Origin: Rugalucina vietnamica
Taxonomy: Eukaryota > Mollusca > Bivalvia > Lucinida > Lucinidae
Direction: 5' to 3'
NCBI GenBank assembly: GCA_964017185.1
Contig: OZ024877.1
Coordinates: 7,418,006 to 7,482,005, forward strand
Length of the DNA stretch: 64,000 nucleotides
Shown here: piece after piece, positions 28,762 to 40,137 of the stretch
Layout: every line of letters starts with the position of its first letter
How positions within the stretch are numbered: the stretch's first letter is position 1
Translations under genes and position numbers: made by a program
Notes under the pieces: generated by a model
Databases searched by the model: none
What the model saw: only the letters and a program-made list of their open reading frames with translations
What the model was told of the DNA's origin: nothing

Positions 28762-29330
28762 TTAAGTCGGGGCCATCATAGAGTCTGACGCCCGACCCAC
28801 CGGCGTGCAATTAAAGAAGGCAGCATAGTTATCAACCATGATTGGGTTAAAAACTAAGCATGCAGACTGTCGCATAACATTCAAGTTATAACCTATACGT
28901 CTGTAACGTGATATGATTTTTCCGAACTGAAGAGAAAAATCATTTATTCCTTTAAGTTTCTTTAATTTGTAAACCAAGTCACCATAAAATTCAGGTTCCG
29001 AAAGGCCCTCACTTAAAAGTGTCTTTAACCCAACATTATATTTGGAAATCAATTCATAGTGTCTACGATAAAATTTAGAAAATGTTTTTCGAAGTTTATG
29101 ATACCGATAGCCCTGTTGCAGAAGTTTTGCCGTTAAACATTTATTTCGAGCGTTGAAGTCTGTAACATGATTGCAGACTCTAGCAAACCTAATAAGTTGC
29201 GAAATGTATACACCATAAGAAGCACGACGAGGAACGTCACCATCCAAAAAAGGAAAATTTACTATATCAAAATCAAAGTCATCGCGCTTATCATAAATTT
29301 TAGAAGAAACAAATCCATTTGCAACAGAAA
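28762..29330 (-). pseudogene. PLE reverse transcriptase C-terminal part (thumb and beyond)
   Basis: It contains DGDVPRRASYGVYISQLIRF and FYRRHYELISKYNVGL, and ends RASDSMMAPT. The same region in the 45.9-46.6 kb copy is closely similar in protein sequence and also lacks a GIY-YIG domain. A conserved overlapping frame of 65 codons occurs in both copies at their 3' ends. Confidence 0.85.
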
Positions 29331-29379
29331 GATGTAGATCTAAAAAGGGGGCTTCGGTATCTGAGATATTAGCTTTGTT

Positions 29380-29672
29380 CTACTGAAGTTCAGGTGATAA
29401 ATTTGATTGACCATACCTTCAAAATAAGGGTTGTCAATGTTCAAAAGGTCATCGAGGTACCTAGATGTGGAATTAAAAGCCTCGATAACATCAGCTTGAT
29501 TATCATGGTTAAGAGAATCCATGAAATCTCTTTCGTAGCAGTATAAAAATAAATCAGCTACGAGAAGTGCGCAATTTGTACCCATCGGAATTCCAACAAT
29601 TTGTCTGTATAACTTGGTCCCAAATCTAATATAAATATTATCAAGGAGATAGGATAACAAAGGCGTAACGCC
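29380..29672 (-). pseudogene. PLE reverse transcriptase, catalytic part
   Basis: It carries GIPMGTNCALLVADLFLYCY and the YLDD catalytic box. LLSYLLDNIYIRFG before it is the continuation of VCDALS on the other side of the insert. A frameshift near 29380 separates it from the C-terminal frame. Confidence 0.87.
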
Positions 29673-29935
29673 CATTACGCACACTACGCACGTGCGTAAT
29701 GTAAAAAAAGAGACATGAACATTCCTTATAAAAATCTCTTGAAAGAAAACAAATTTCCTTTAAAAGAGGCTTAAAATCGTTCTCCAGCCATCCCGAAAAT
29801 CAAATTTTTCTCGGGGGAGGACCCCCGAACCCCCACCCCCCAAATGAGCGAGAGAGAGAGACCCCTGCTCATGATCTACCCCACTTGTGTGCGTATACAT
29901 TTCGATTTCCTGGTTACGCCTATGGGATAAGGCGT
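29672..29935. mobile_element. Short element inserted in the PLE RT gene
   Basis: Between the two RT pieces lies about 260 bp bounded by GGCGTAAC in inverted orientation. The host word ACGCCTT is found on both sides, consistent with a 7-8 bp target duplication of hAT type. Internally it holds a (GA)n run and GCACACTACGCACGTGCGTA. Confidence 0.65.
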
Positions 29936-30955
29936 CGCACACATTCTGACATGACCAAAGGGTATACCGACTTTGGTCAGAGGAAGTGAAAAAAGCCTTT
30001 CTGTCATTACATGCCAAATAAAGTGAACCATAGTTTTTTAATGCCCTTTTGAAGGTCCACTCTATCAAATCCAGAAGTTTTTCTTTAATTAGATTATGTG
30101 GTAATGTTGTATACAGAGTAGAAAAATCATATGTGGACAAGCTTGTCGCACGGAACCCTCTACACTTCAATTTACTGAGCACCTCACCAGAATTTTTTAT
30201 TGACCAAAACCAATTTTTATTTGAAGTTTCATACACTGTCTCACAGTATCTTATAACATGAGATTTGATAGCAGTAAGACAAGAAGTTAATAATTTAGAA
30301 AGTTCAGTGGTAGTACAAGAGCTAGAATTTGCAATAAATCTAGCTTTGTATGGTCTTTTGTGAAGCTTAGGTAACCAATACATCGTAGGAAGTTTGTCTT
30401 GGCCTTCATTGACACAAACAGAAAACTTAACAGGTAAATCGTTTAAGTGGGCATTTACTACAGACACCTCATCAGTATCTGTCTCCAGATAAGCCCTGGT
30501 ACCATCAAGCTCCTGTTTTAAGGTGTTAACGTAGTGAAGTCTACAAACGACAACAACATTGTTAGCGGCTTTATCTGCCGGAACCAAGACATACTTTCTA
30601 TGAAATTCTTGGATACCCTGCTTCAAATGCCTAAATGACGATTTGGGTTTAGGAGGTAAAAGATTAGTATTTTGTGAATAAAACTTAATACGTTTATCCA
30701 CGATAGTGAAGATACTTCTTTTCCATTCTTTAAGAGCATTATCCTCAACACCCTCTCGTTTACACCATCGATTACCGAAATCATTTAATGCAGATGCAAT
30801 CTCCTCTCTACATTTGTCGAAATTAATGTAGGAAGGGAATCTATATTTCGGACCTTTAGAAACAATTTTGCGAATTCTAGAATCCGAAATTATTTTTAAA
30901 TTTCCAGTAACTATATGTCCAGCTGGTTGATAAACATATTTTGAATCTTTACAAT
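29936..30955 (-). pseudogene. PLE reverse transcriptase, N-terminal part
   Basis: The frame is open from about 30955, upstream of the first Met at 30701. It carries KLPTMYWLPKLHKRPYKARF and LSTYDFSTLYTTLPH, the fingers and palm signature of Penelope-like RT. Upstream, after a stop codon, the same frame continues with DLDIHANTPKS, so the true start is further 5'. The frame enters a foreign insert near 29935 and is lost. Confidence 0.85.
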
Positions 30956-31188
30956 CTCAAGACTTAGGAGTATTAGCATGGATATCAAGATCAGAAACAA
31001 GTTTATTGAAATTAAAAATAGTATTTCTGATTGGTTTGACCACATTTCCAATAAATACCATACATATACTGTTGTTACCTAGTATCCGGGGCAGGAGTGT
31101 ATGAAATTCTTTCCGGAGCTAGCAGCTTTCTCTATAGTATTGTGAAAGCCTAACGTGATGGCAATCTCCCCAGCAATGGATTTTCAAG

Positions 31189-31418
31189 GGGGTGATTCAA
31201 ATGATGCTACCTGTGCTGTCATCCGATATACCATTACATGCAAAAACCTGATGTCGTCCGAGTATACTGACAGTCGTATCGTGTCTCGGAAAACAGCAAA
31301 ATCACAAGTATCATATTTATGGCCGTCAACCATATACTTGGACGACAGCAGTGTTTTGCATGTGATGGTATACAAAGTACTTGGACGACAGAACAGGTAG
31401 CATCATTTGAATCACCCC
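31189..31418. mobile_element. MITE with GGGGTGATTCAAATGATGCT ends
   Basis: The 26-bp ends are inverted: GGGGTGATTCAAATGATGCT and AGCATCATTTGAATCACCCC. Further inner inverted repeats (ACCATTACATGCAAAA / TTTTGCATGTGATGGT) make it a foldback of about 230 bp. Confidence 0.88.
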
Positions 31419-31620
31419 AATGATTTTAATAGGGAAGATTATCAGTATGCTAACAACATCATTTGTTTTATTAGCTAGTTTCAAGTTCATGACATCACAT
31501 ATTTTAATGGATAACCCGCAGCTGGGGCACTTTATCGGCCATGGTCAAGCAAAACAAATTTTGTGTGTTAGAACTTTCAAAGTCAAAAAAGCACCATAAT
31601 GCACCATTTACATCAGCTTT

Positions 31621-32551
31621 AAGGATGTTCGCTGCTAACATTTGACATTTCCGAACTTCCGGTTTTTATTTTGTTGAATATCTCGTAAACGGTTGCAGAT
31701 ATTTTCCTAATATTTTATATTTGAATACATATTGATGATATGCATTGAACGAGTCATGAAAATTGTCAATATAAGGAACTTCATTTTTTCACCCCATTTT
31801 CTACAACTTTTTAGAAAATTTTAAGTGTCGGCAAAATTTAGGGGGTAGGGTAGAATAAACTTATATATTACACAACTTCAAATTACTTGCACTGATTTGG
31901 AGTAGATGTATACAAGGTCTTCTTTATCAATATTCCTTTCTTTTGTGTGCTAGTTTTAAATTTTTGGGTGGTTGTATGAAATGGGGTATAAGAAATAATA
32001 CAGCCGAAAAAAGGCTTAAAATGGCGATTTTCAAGTTGTTGGTTCTCTCTTATATGCACACTACCCTATATTTTTCATTCTTTTATTCAAATAATATGAA
32101 CAAGTTCTATGTTGTGTGAAAATACAAGAAAAAGTTTGAATCTACAAATATGGATTTGTCACATTTATAAATATTGAATTTTTCCGACTTTTCAATTTAG
32201 GGGGTAGGGTTGTTCAATGAGTCCAAATAATTTGTCATCCACTTCAAGATGAAAATTCATAAATATTTTGGGTCCGAAATTGTCAGCGTTACTTAGACAA
32301 AATGACTTTTGAAAGCATTCATGATGTATTGTTTGTCCAGGAAGGTATATGTGAAAGAATTGAAAATTAAATCAATTTTTCTCATTTTCAAACATGTTGT
32401 TAAGAGGTTTCATTCAGGGCCCTGTAGCTTGAAAAATGCACACTACCCTATATTTATTTTGCTTTCATATGTCTTATTTTATTATTTGGAATCAAAAAAG
32501 AGCAGTTAGAAAAAAAGTTTGAATACTTTTTCATTGGCAGCGAACATCCTT
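31621..32551. mobile_element. TIR element with AAGGATGTTCGCTGC ends
   Basis: The 15-bp ends AAGGATGTTCGCTGC and GCAGCGAACATCCTT are perfect inverses flanked by TA. Inside, CACACTACCCTATATTT and AGGGGGTAGGGT each occur twice, so it has internal duplications. No transposase frame is visible. Confidence 0.82.
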
Positions 32552-32827
32552 AATATGAAGTGGATTAAAGTGACAGGTTATCAAAATTATCAGAATACAC
32601 TTTGAATGAAATACTGAACAAAATTCCCTACTAGTCACAGCTTTCTTTGAAATGAGTCTCTTAAAAACTAACAAACTGACAGATACATTGCAATCTCTGC
32701 TGGGAACAACAGCCAATAGACCACTGTCTTCCTAAGCCTAACGCTTACACCAAGTGATAGCTCCAGTGAGTGTTATAATCTCCTGACGGAGTTTACTGCA
32801 TTTAATTGGATCTGAGGTTTGACCATC

Positions 32828-32962
32828 CAGTGGCAGATTTAGCGGGAGCCAAAATATTTCATTTTCATGGGGAATTTCAATAAACTTTGTGTAAAATTTA
32901 GGCAATCAAACTTCCTTTTCCACATTTGAACTGAATCTTCAGAAATCGTGGATCCGCCCCTG
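32828..32962. mobile_element. hAT-like MITE, copy 2
   Basis: Ends CAGTGGCAGATTTAGCGGG and GTGGATCCGCCCCTG are inverted and related to the element at 27772. Confidence 0.65.
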
Positions 32963-33344
32963 TCGTCCAACCATTGTTACAGAATTCCTCCATGGGGGCC
33001 ATCCTTATATGATTCTTTGTTTGCTGTGCCCATACCCACCAATTTCAGAATACGTAGGTAGGTAGGGCATTTTTTTTTAACAGAAAAAGCACTTAAATTA
33101 TCACTACATAAATATAGTTAAAAAAAACTATATTTAAAGAGAATTCATTGCTGAAATATTGTTTGAAACTAAATTGGAAGCTTTGATTAGAACACTTATC
33201 TGAAACTGATTTACTGAATGATTGCTTTTTAGTTTTTTAACCAAAAAAATCATTTTCCCAGAGTGGCCATAAAATTTTTTGGGTAGGGCAAATTTTGATG
33301 GGCAGGTAGGAGCACAGCAAACCAACATTTTTTTTATGGTCGAC

Positions 33345-33537
33345 CAGGCGGATCCAGGATTTCTGAAGAGGGTGTTTAAATGTGGAAAATGGAATTGGTT
33401 TGCCTCATTTTACACAATGCCTCATTTTAGACAATATATCTTAGAATTCTCCATGAAAATAAAATAATTTGGGTCCAGAGGGGTGTTTGAGTGAAACCCT
33501 TGAACCTCCTCTAAATCGGGCTCTAAATCCGCCACTG
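33345..33537. mobile_element. hAT-like MITE, copy 3
   Basis: Begins CAGGCGGATCCAGGATTTCT and ends CTCTAAATCCGCCACTG, inverted relative to each other and homologous to 27772-27938. Confidence 0.7.
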
Positions 33538-34039
33538 TCCTCCTATAGATACGGACAAGCCATCCCTGGTCCTAGGAATTCTCTCTCTATGGTCTCCTCT
33601 TAACTTTTCTTGTGGGCTTTGGGGGGAAAAAAGAGGCTAAAGGAGCGTAAAATACATACAAAATTTAGTATTCTGTATTCTGTCACAGTGCATTCTATTT
33701 TTCACGTGCAACCATGCGTGAAGGTTTGTTTGAATAGTTGTACATGTAAGTCGTTCACGTGGTGCTGGCAACGAAAATCAGTGTCGTTTCAGTCGAAAGG
33801 TCAGGTATGAAAGCCTAGGCCGAGCTCGAGCTGACCTACCTAGGCTACCTACCTCTATCTGGCCGAGCTCGAGCTGATCAACCGATTGACCGACATACCG
33901 ATCGACCTAACTCTGTGGCAGAGTGGGGATTCTTGGCTCCAGTGCTCGAGTCCCCACCGCTGATCGTATAGTGGAGGTTCGATCTCTGGATACAAGTTTC
34001 AGATGATAGTTCGTCTCTCACTAATGAGAAAGACCATCA

Positions 34040-35578
34040 TTATTTCTTGAATAGTGCTGATGTGTGTTGGTGAGTTCTTTGATGGCTGACTAGGCCAATT
34101 CTGGCTCTAAACTGTCGGTTGCAAGTAGAGCAAGTCAATGTCATAGAGTCTGATGGTGGCACATTTGTTTTGGCTTTGCGCTGTCTTCGCTTTCTTTCAG
34201 CTTCACAGATTCTCTTCTTTTCATAAAGAGCTGCTCCTTTGCTGATGAGACCTCGCCACTTTGATCGCTCCTGTGCAGTCTGTTCCCAGGACCCCATTGG
34301 TATTTCGAAATCCTTCAGAGAGGCTTTGAGGGTGTCTTTGTAGCGTTTCTTCTGGCCACCTTGAGAGCGCTTTCCCTCCTGTAGTTCTCCATAGAAAACT
34401 TTCTTTGGAAGTCGCGCATCAGGCATTCTTATAACATGGCCAGTCCATCTTAGCTGTGCTAGCTTTAAGACTGTATGCATGCTTTGCATCCCTGCTTTCG
34501 TCAGGACCTCTGTGTCTGGAATCTTGTCCTGCCACTTGATTTTTAACAACTTTCTCAAACAGCTTAAGTGGAAATGGTTAAGTCTCTTTGCATGGCGTTG
34601 GTATACTGTCCAGGTCTCACATGCATACAAGAGGGTTGGCAGTACCACAGCCTTGTAGACTTTCAGCTTGGTGTCAAGCTTGATTCCATTTCGCTCCCAG
34701 ACATTTGCACGGAGTCGTCCGAATGCCACACTAGCCTTTGCAATTCTGGCAGTGATCTCATCATCAATATGCACTGCTCTGGAGAGAGTGCTTCCCAGGT
34801 AGGTGAACTTGTCAACAACTTTCAGTTTTTGCCCATTCACAGTGATGGTTGGTTCATTATATGGCTTTCCGGGCGCTGGTTGGTGTACAACCTCTGTCTT
34901 TTTTGTGCTGATTGTGAGATCATAGTTATCACATGACTGTGAGACTTGATCCATGGCCCTTTGCATTTTTGCCTCTGTGCTGGCATTCTTATCCATATCA
35001 TCTGCATATAGGAGCTCATCTAGCACATCAGTCTGGACCTTAGTTTTGGCTTGCAACCTTCTGAGGTTGAATATGTTGCCATCAAAACGGTACCTGATTG
35101 GAAAACCAGTGTCACTGTCCTGAAAAGCATCCATAAGCATGGCAGAAAACATCATGCTGAACAGTGTTGGTGCCAGAACACAGCCTTGTTTGACCCCATT
35201 TGTTACTTCAAATGGTTCAGAGAACTCTCCATCATTTTGCACACGTGCCTGCATGCCATCATGAAACTGCCGCACCATTGCTATGAATCTGGGTGGACAG
35301 CCAAACTTGGCCATGATTTTCCAAAGTCCATCACGACTAACAGTGTCAAAAGCTTTGGTGAGGTCAACAAACGTCATGTATAGATCTACATTCTGTTTTT
35401 GGCATTTCTTCTGAAGCTGTCTTGCTGTGAATATCATGTCTATTGTCCCTCTGTCTTTTCTGAATCCACATTGACTTTCTGGGATAAGTCCCGTCTGATC
35501 AAGATGAACATTCAGACGATTCAACAGAATTTTTGCAAGTATCTTCCCAGCAATTGATAGAGCAGTGAAAAGCAACAA
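34040..35578 (-). CDS. LINE reverse transcriptase (RTE-like) with C-terminal C2H2 finger
   Basis: This single open frame of about 512 codons is the most intact retroelement frame here. It holds the RT motifs ESQCGFRKDRGTIDMIF, VDLTKAFDTVSRDGLW, NGVKQGCVLAPTLFSMMFSA and LLYADDMD (catalytic YADD), then the thumb segment FTYLGSTLSRAVHIDDEI. A C-terminal zinc finger CSTCNRQFRARIGLVSHQRT follows. The class copies its own RNA at a nicked target. The apurinic-type endonuclease expected upstream is absent, so this copy is 5' truncated and cannot move alone. It may be a young insertion, since no stop codon has arisen. The clade (RTE versus a relative) is my inference from motif style. Confidence 0.85.
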   Translation of the reverse strand: MLLFTALSIAGKILAKILLNRLNVHLDQTGLIPESQCGFRKDRGTIDMIFTARQLQKKCQKQNVDLYMTFVDLTKAFDTVSRDGLWKIMAKFGCPPRFIAMVRQFHDGMQARVQNDGEFSEPFEVTNGVKQGCVLAPTLFSMMFSAMLMDAFQDSDTGFPIRYRFDGNIFNLRRLQAKTKVQTDVLDELLYADDMDKNASTEAKMQRAMDQVSQSCDNYDLTISTKKTEVVHQPAPGKPYNEPTITVNGQKLKVVDKFTYLGSTLSRAVHIDDEITARIAKASVAFGRLRANVWERNGIKLDTKLKVYKAVVLPTLLYACETWTVYQRHAKRLNHFHLSCLRKLLKIKWQDKIPDTEVLTKAGMQSMHTVLKLAQLRWTGHVIRMPDARLPKKVFYGELQEGKRSQGGQKKRYKDTLKASLKDFEIPMGSWEQTAQERSKWRGLISKGAALYEKKRICEAERKRRQRKAKTNVPPSDSMTLTCSTCNRQFRARIGLVSHQRTHQHTSALFKK

Positions 35579-35579
35579 T

Positions 35580-36640
35580 ATTGTGTTTTACAGTTGTATT
35601 CTATTGAACGTATTTACATGTTATATTCACCCTTATGAATTGATGTGATGTCGTATAGTGGTTTTAAGTTGTAAAGAAAATTAACATTTGATCCTAAGTG
35701 AGCATCATGTTATCAGCTGAGATTTTGTATTTGGTATGAAAAAATGAAAAGATGAAGATGATTGAATCTGAAGGGGGTTACTGCATTTTGGAATTTAATG
35801 TTTTAGAAATTTAGTTCTGGTCTTTTAGATCAGACAGCCGAAAGAAAAGAATTTAGGGTTCAAGGTACAAGACCTTGACTAGGCTGCTCTGACTACTGGA
35901 ACCAGACTGAAAAAAAAATGGTACCAAACTTGAAGTTCGAACGTAAGAAAAAGTGTTCTCGAGTATTGTCAAGACATGAAAAAAGGTTCTAGTCGTCTTA
36001 CATTTTTACCATGAGACTTTTGACCCTTCAGACTGATTTGACAGTCTGTAACCCTATGCTATATGTTAAGATTTTATTTCTGCTTAAAGGTGACTTAAAA
36101 GTGAAATTTACTGAAACTACAAGAATAACCAAATTCAGACAATAAGTATAAAATTTTATTTGAAAAAGTTCTAAAGTGAAAGAGTTAAAACAACAATTTA
36201 ATTAATTCTTAAACAGTTCAAGGGAAACAACTGACCGATTACTCAAAATATTTAACAAGTTTTAACTTTAAACAAAGACCTACTTCAAACATGATTAAGC
36301 TTCAAACACAGGCCTACTACACTACATATTTATATTTCTTTTGCAGACAATCTATCCTCATATACTGAGTCGATTTCTGATCATCATCTCAGGTGTTGGG
36401 TGGGTGCTAAATTTTGAATTTAGCAAGACGGGGAGAACATTCCGGATGGGCCATTAAAACTATTTACAAGAACTAAACAAGAGGCATACTGAACCCCTGA
36501 TCTAAATAAGAGCCTTGCTTTTATGAGACCACTAAAGAGGGAAACACTCAAAAACTAGTCGATCAGTTTCCTCTGTCCCTTGTTTTGTTTGTTTTCTTGT
36601 TACTCCCATCAATCAATTTCTGATTACTCTTGGGAGGTGT
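35580..36640. other. AT-rich gap without recognised gene
   Basis: AT-rich sequence with no long frame and no terminal repeats that I could pair. Confidence 0.4.
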
Positions 36641-36659
36641 ACATTGTACACGCCGGTGT

Positions 36660-36905
36660 GTTTGCAGGATGAGCCTACATGCATGAGGATAGTGTATGGA
36701 TCTTTAACCTGCACAGGGGATGACTGTCCCTGCACAGGGGGCCTCCAGTTAACGTCCCGATCCGAAGGACGGCGCACTGTATCATGTCATTCCTGCAAAT
36801 GACACGAAGGGAAGCGTGTTCGGACCAACAAATTTTCCTCGCCGCCGGCGGGGATCGAACCCGGGACAGCCAGTGGGCTAACCACTCGGCTACCTCGCTT
36901 CCCCT
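36660..36905 (-). mobile_element. tRNA-derived SINE
   Basis: On the minus strand the head reads GGGGAAGCGAGGTAGCCGAG, then GTGGTTAGCCCA and the B-box GGGTTCGATCCCCGC. The body includes GGACGTTAACTGGAGGCCCC. The head resembles a Leu/Ser-type tRNA but its anticodon stem is degenerate, so it is not a tRNA gene. Confidence 0.78.
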
Positions 36906-36939
36906 TGGATAACACCTGAAATAAGAAGGAAGATTCGCA

Positions 36940-37258
36940 GAAAAAATGATCAAAAATGCAACTCATGCAAAAGCTAAAAAGTCTGGTAGTGCAAAACTTA
37001 GATCTAAATTTGAATCTTTACGGAGAGAAATCAAAGCTGATATCAGGAAGCAGCATGATCTGTACGTGAACAACTTGGTATGAGATGCTAAGGCTAATCC
37101 TAGAGATTTTTACAGATACATAAACAGTCAGAAAAAAGATACCCAGGGTATTCCCCCGTTGAAAAAGAGGAATGGAAGTGGAATTGCACAATCCGAATTT
37201 GAGAGGGCGGAAGAATTTAATGGTCAGTTCTCGGATGTTTTCACTAAAAGTGAATACA
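36940..37258 (+). pseudogene. CR1/Jockey-like LINE, 5' piece (split by a LINE insertion)
   Basis: Plus-strand coding with KLRSKFESLRREIKADIRKQ, an in-frame stop near 37081, then NPRDFYRYINSQKKDTQGIP and FNGQFSDVFTKSEYKQ. This is the segment between endonuclease and RT in CR1/Jockey LINEs. It breaks off at about 37258 and resumes at about 40346. Confidence 0.8.
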
Positions 37259-37264
37259 AACAGG

Positions 37265-38527
37265 TCAAAGTCTCAGACAGACTACATACTGTGTATGGGT
37301 GACCCCGGTGATTCCCTGGTTAACAATGTACAAGTGTGCCAAGATCCGCTTAATACATCAACCCACTTACCAGTGAGGTGCCTGATGCCACCAGTTACCA
37401 GCAGGATTTCTGAGGGCCCACCAGTACGAGTTGTTAACAAGAAGGTACTATGGACAAAGTTGGATAAATCAAAATACCAAAGTAATCTCGCCTCGAAGTT
37501 GGATCCCAGCTGTGTTGTTGAGTTGTCACTTGGTGAGTTAGAGTTTTATTTACAGGAATTCTGTTCAACTATGGTTGATGCTGCATTGGATAGTGCTCCA
37601 AGAGTTAAACCTGGCAAGAAGAAGAGATTGTGGACCTTGGAACTACAGAAGGCTGCCTCTGATGGGAAGAAGGCCCATTTCCAATGGAAGCAAGCAGGAA
37701 AACCTGGACCAGAGCACCCACTGTCTGTGCAGAAGAGAGTAACAAAGAAACAACTACGCACTCTACAGCGACAGCAACAATCTGAGTATAGGTCGTCGAT
37801 ATACAATAATATTATGGAGGCTCATACTTCAGACAGGAAACTTTTTTACTCTCTGGTGAACAGACAGAGGAAGGAAGGAAGTACGTCACTTGGAAGACTG
37901 GTTGTTGATGATGTGCACCTAACTACTAGTGAGGCCATCAGACAGGGATGGGCAACATATTTCCAGAATCTGGCTATTCCCAAAGAAAAAGACAACTACA
38001 ATATAGAATATAAACAACAAGTGGATCTGGACTTTGAGCTGATTTGTGATATATGTTCCAAACTACAGAGCTGTACCCCACTGGTGTCTCAAACAGAGGT
38101 TGAGCAGATTATAAAGTCATTAAAGAATAACAAAGCTATGGATGGGTGTGGTGTGTCAGCCGAACATTTAAAGTATGGAGGTTCTACAGTTGTGGAGTTT
38201 GTTACATGTGTCTTGAATGAGATATTCAGACTGGGAAGGGTACCGGAAATGTTTAAGCTTGGTTTTATAACTCCGATTTACAAGAAACATGGCAAACCTA
38301 TTCATGATCCCAATTCATACAGGAGAATAACCATCAGCAGCTTGATTGGAAAAGTTCTGGAAAAGTATATTCTGCAGACTGCATTTGCCGAAATAGAGAG
38401 AAAACAGAATCCACTTCAGAAGGGATTTACAAAGGGAACATCTGCCACAACGGCTGCTCTAATGATCACAGAAGCTTTAGCGGAAGCCAAGGATACTAAG
38501 ACAACCTTGTATGCTGCCTGTATATAG
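37265..38527 (+). pseudogene. Inner LINE: endonuclease end and RT fingers
   Basis: The frame covers the last endonuclease block, a basic linker (KPGKKKRLWTLELQKAASDG) and RT blocks 0-2 ending QKGFTKGTSATTAALMITEA. It is cut by a stop at 38525; the next frame continues with DASKAFDIVW at about 38530. Confidence 0.8.
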
Positions 38528-38528
38528 A

Positions 38529-39093
38529 TGCATCAAAGGCCTTTGATATTGTCTGGCATCACTCAATGCTGCGCAAACTTTTCAGTATGGGCCTTACACC
38601 TGCCAGTTGGAACATCTTGAAGGATAGTTATACAGGGATGTCTTCAGTGGTGAACTGGGGAGGTGAGCTGTCGAAACCATTTGTTGAGCAGCAAGGTGTC
38701 CGCCAAGGTGGTATCATCTCACCCTCAGCTTACAAGATGTTCTTGAACCCGCTGTTGGATCTCTATTCTTCTAACAGTCTTGGACTGCAGATTGGGAATG
38801 TGTACTTAGGATCGCCTGCCTGTGCTGATGATCTTCTATTTTTGGCCAAAACAGTAACTGATTTACAGGAAATGATTTTCGTTCAAGAGTTTTATGCTAA
38901 TGCTGAGCGTTACGATGTTAGTGATACAAAGACAAAAGTGTTCATAGCAAATAGTGTTGTTTCAAATGAGACTTGGAATGAGAACAGTACATTTGTCTTG
39001 AATGGACGAAAAGTGGAAGTAGTGGAAGAGTGTGTACATCTAGGTATAAAAAGAGACTCAAAATCTAGGTCTGGACATGCTAAAACAATCTAG
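38529..39093 (+). pseudogene. Inner LINE: RT palm
   Basis: Contains DASKAFDIVWHHSMLRKLF, QQGVRQGGIISPSAYKMFLN and CADDLLFLAKTV. YADD is replaced by CADD, which is found in some LINE lineages. It ends in a premature stop. Confidence 0.8.
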
Positions 39094-39393
39094 ACGAACG
39101 CATTCAGTCTGCCCGGAGGTGTGCCTACTCTCTCATGGGTGCGGGTCTTCATGGGCAAAATGGGGTTAATCCTTTGGTTTCTTTCACAATGTGGAATGCA
39201 TTTATATTGTCTTGTTTGCTGTATGGTCTGGACGTGTTAACTCTGGTTAAGTCTGATATCGCAAAGATTACTCAGTTTCATAAAAAGTTTCTTAAACAGA
39301 TAATGCACCTTCCGGATAGAACTGCAGACGCAGCGGTCTATATGTTGTCGGGTCAAATTCCAGTTGAGGGGGGAATTCATAAACGTACCTTAG

Positions 39394-40137
39394 GTGCTTT
39401 GGGGGATTTTAAGGAGTGATTCCGTTGAAAGGCGCTTGGCCGAAAGACAAATACATGTCAAGGATGGAAAGTCGAAAAGTTGGTTTGTTTATGTAAACAA
39501 GGTTTTGGAGCAGTATGGGCTTCCAAGCACGGTGGATCTGCTTGATGCTGGTTATGCCAAAGCACAGTGGAAAAGTCTTTATGAGCAGGCTGTTAATGAG
39601 TATTGGTCAGACAAAATTTTGGAAGAGGCTATGGGAAAAACTTCCATGAGATTTATGAATGTTCAGAATTATCCCATCGGATTGGCTCATCTGGTCTGGC
39701 GTGATGCTGGTTATGATATCATGTCGGTCCAGAGGGCTGGTTGGAAGGCCAGGTTAATGTCTGGTACTTATATGCTACAGGCCACACGTGCGAGGTTTAA
39801 TCAGTTTGAGGTGGATCCAACGTGCTTGTTATGTTTCAAAGAACCAGAAAATATTGAGCATTTCTTGCTTAGATGTGAGTCACTAAACAAAATAAGACAA
39901 CCATTTCTGGATAAGATCTATAAGTTAATTCAGAATTCATTGGGTGTGGCAAAGCTGAATGACTTTAAAATTAATGATACAGAGTTCACTGCTATTCTCC
40001 TGGACTGTACAGTGCTGATTGATCCTAATAGTGTGCTACTCCTGGAAGCATTCCTGCATGAGATGGAGACATTTTCCAGAGGACTCTGCTATGCTCTTCA
40101 TATGAAACGCACTTCCTTACTCAGCCAGTCAAACTGA
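39394..40137 (+). pseudogene. Inner LINE: C-terminal region with zinc-knuckle-like block
   Basis: It encodes a C-terminal domain with CLLCFKEPENIEHFLLRCES, spacing C-x2-C-x8-H-x4-C, the CCHC block usual at LINE ORF2 ends. The short frame 39135-39419 (LLYGLDVLTLVKSDIAKITQ) precedes it and joins through a frameshift at about 39415. Confidence 0.78.

Larger units (their letters stand above)
28138..31065 (-). mobile_element. Penelope-like retroelement, near full length, broken
   Basis: One minus-strand retroelement runs from about 31065 to a 3' end reading TTTGCCTACTTGTACCTTTT near 28138. It encodes the PLE reverse transcriptase in several pieces. An in-frame stop lies near 30957, a roughly 260-bp foreign insert interrupts the RT gene at 29672-29935, and a frameshift lies near 29380. 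The 3' UTR (28138-28760) recurs alone at six further places in this window. No GIY-YIG endonuclease motif is seen after the RT. Confidence 0.88.

Noticed and set aside
32309-32509. Short plus-strand frames between 31.6 and 33.8 kb
   Set aside because: They fall inside TIR elements or AT-rich DNA and show no conserved motif.
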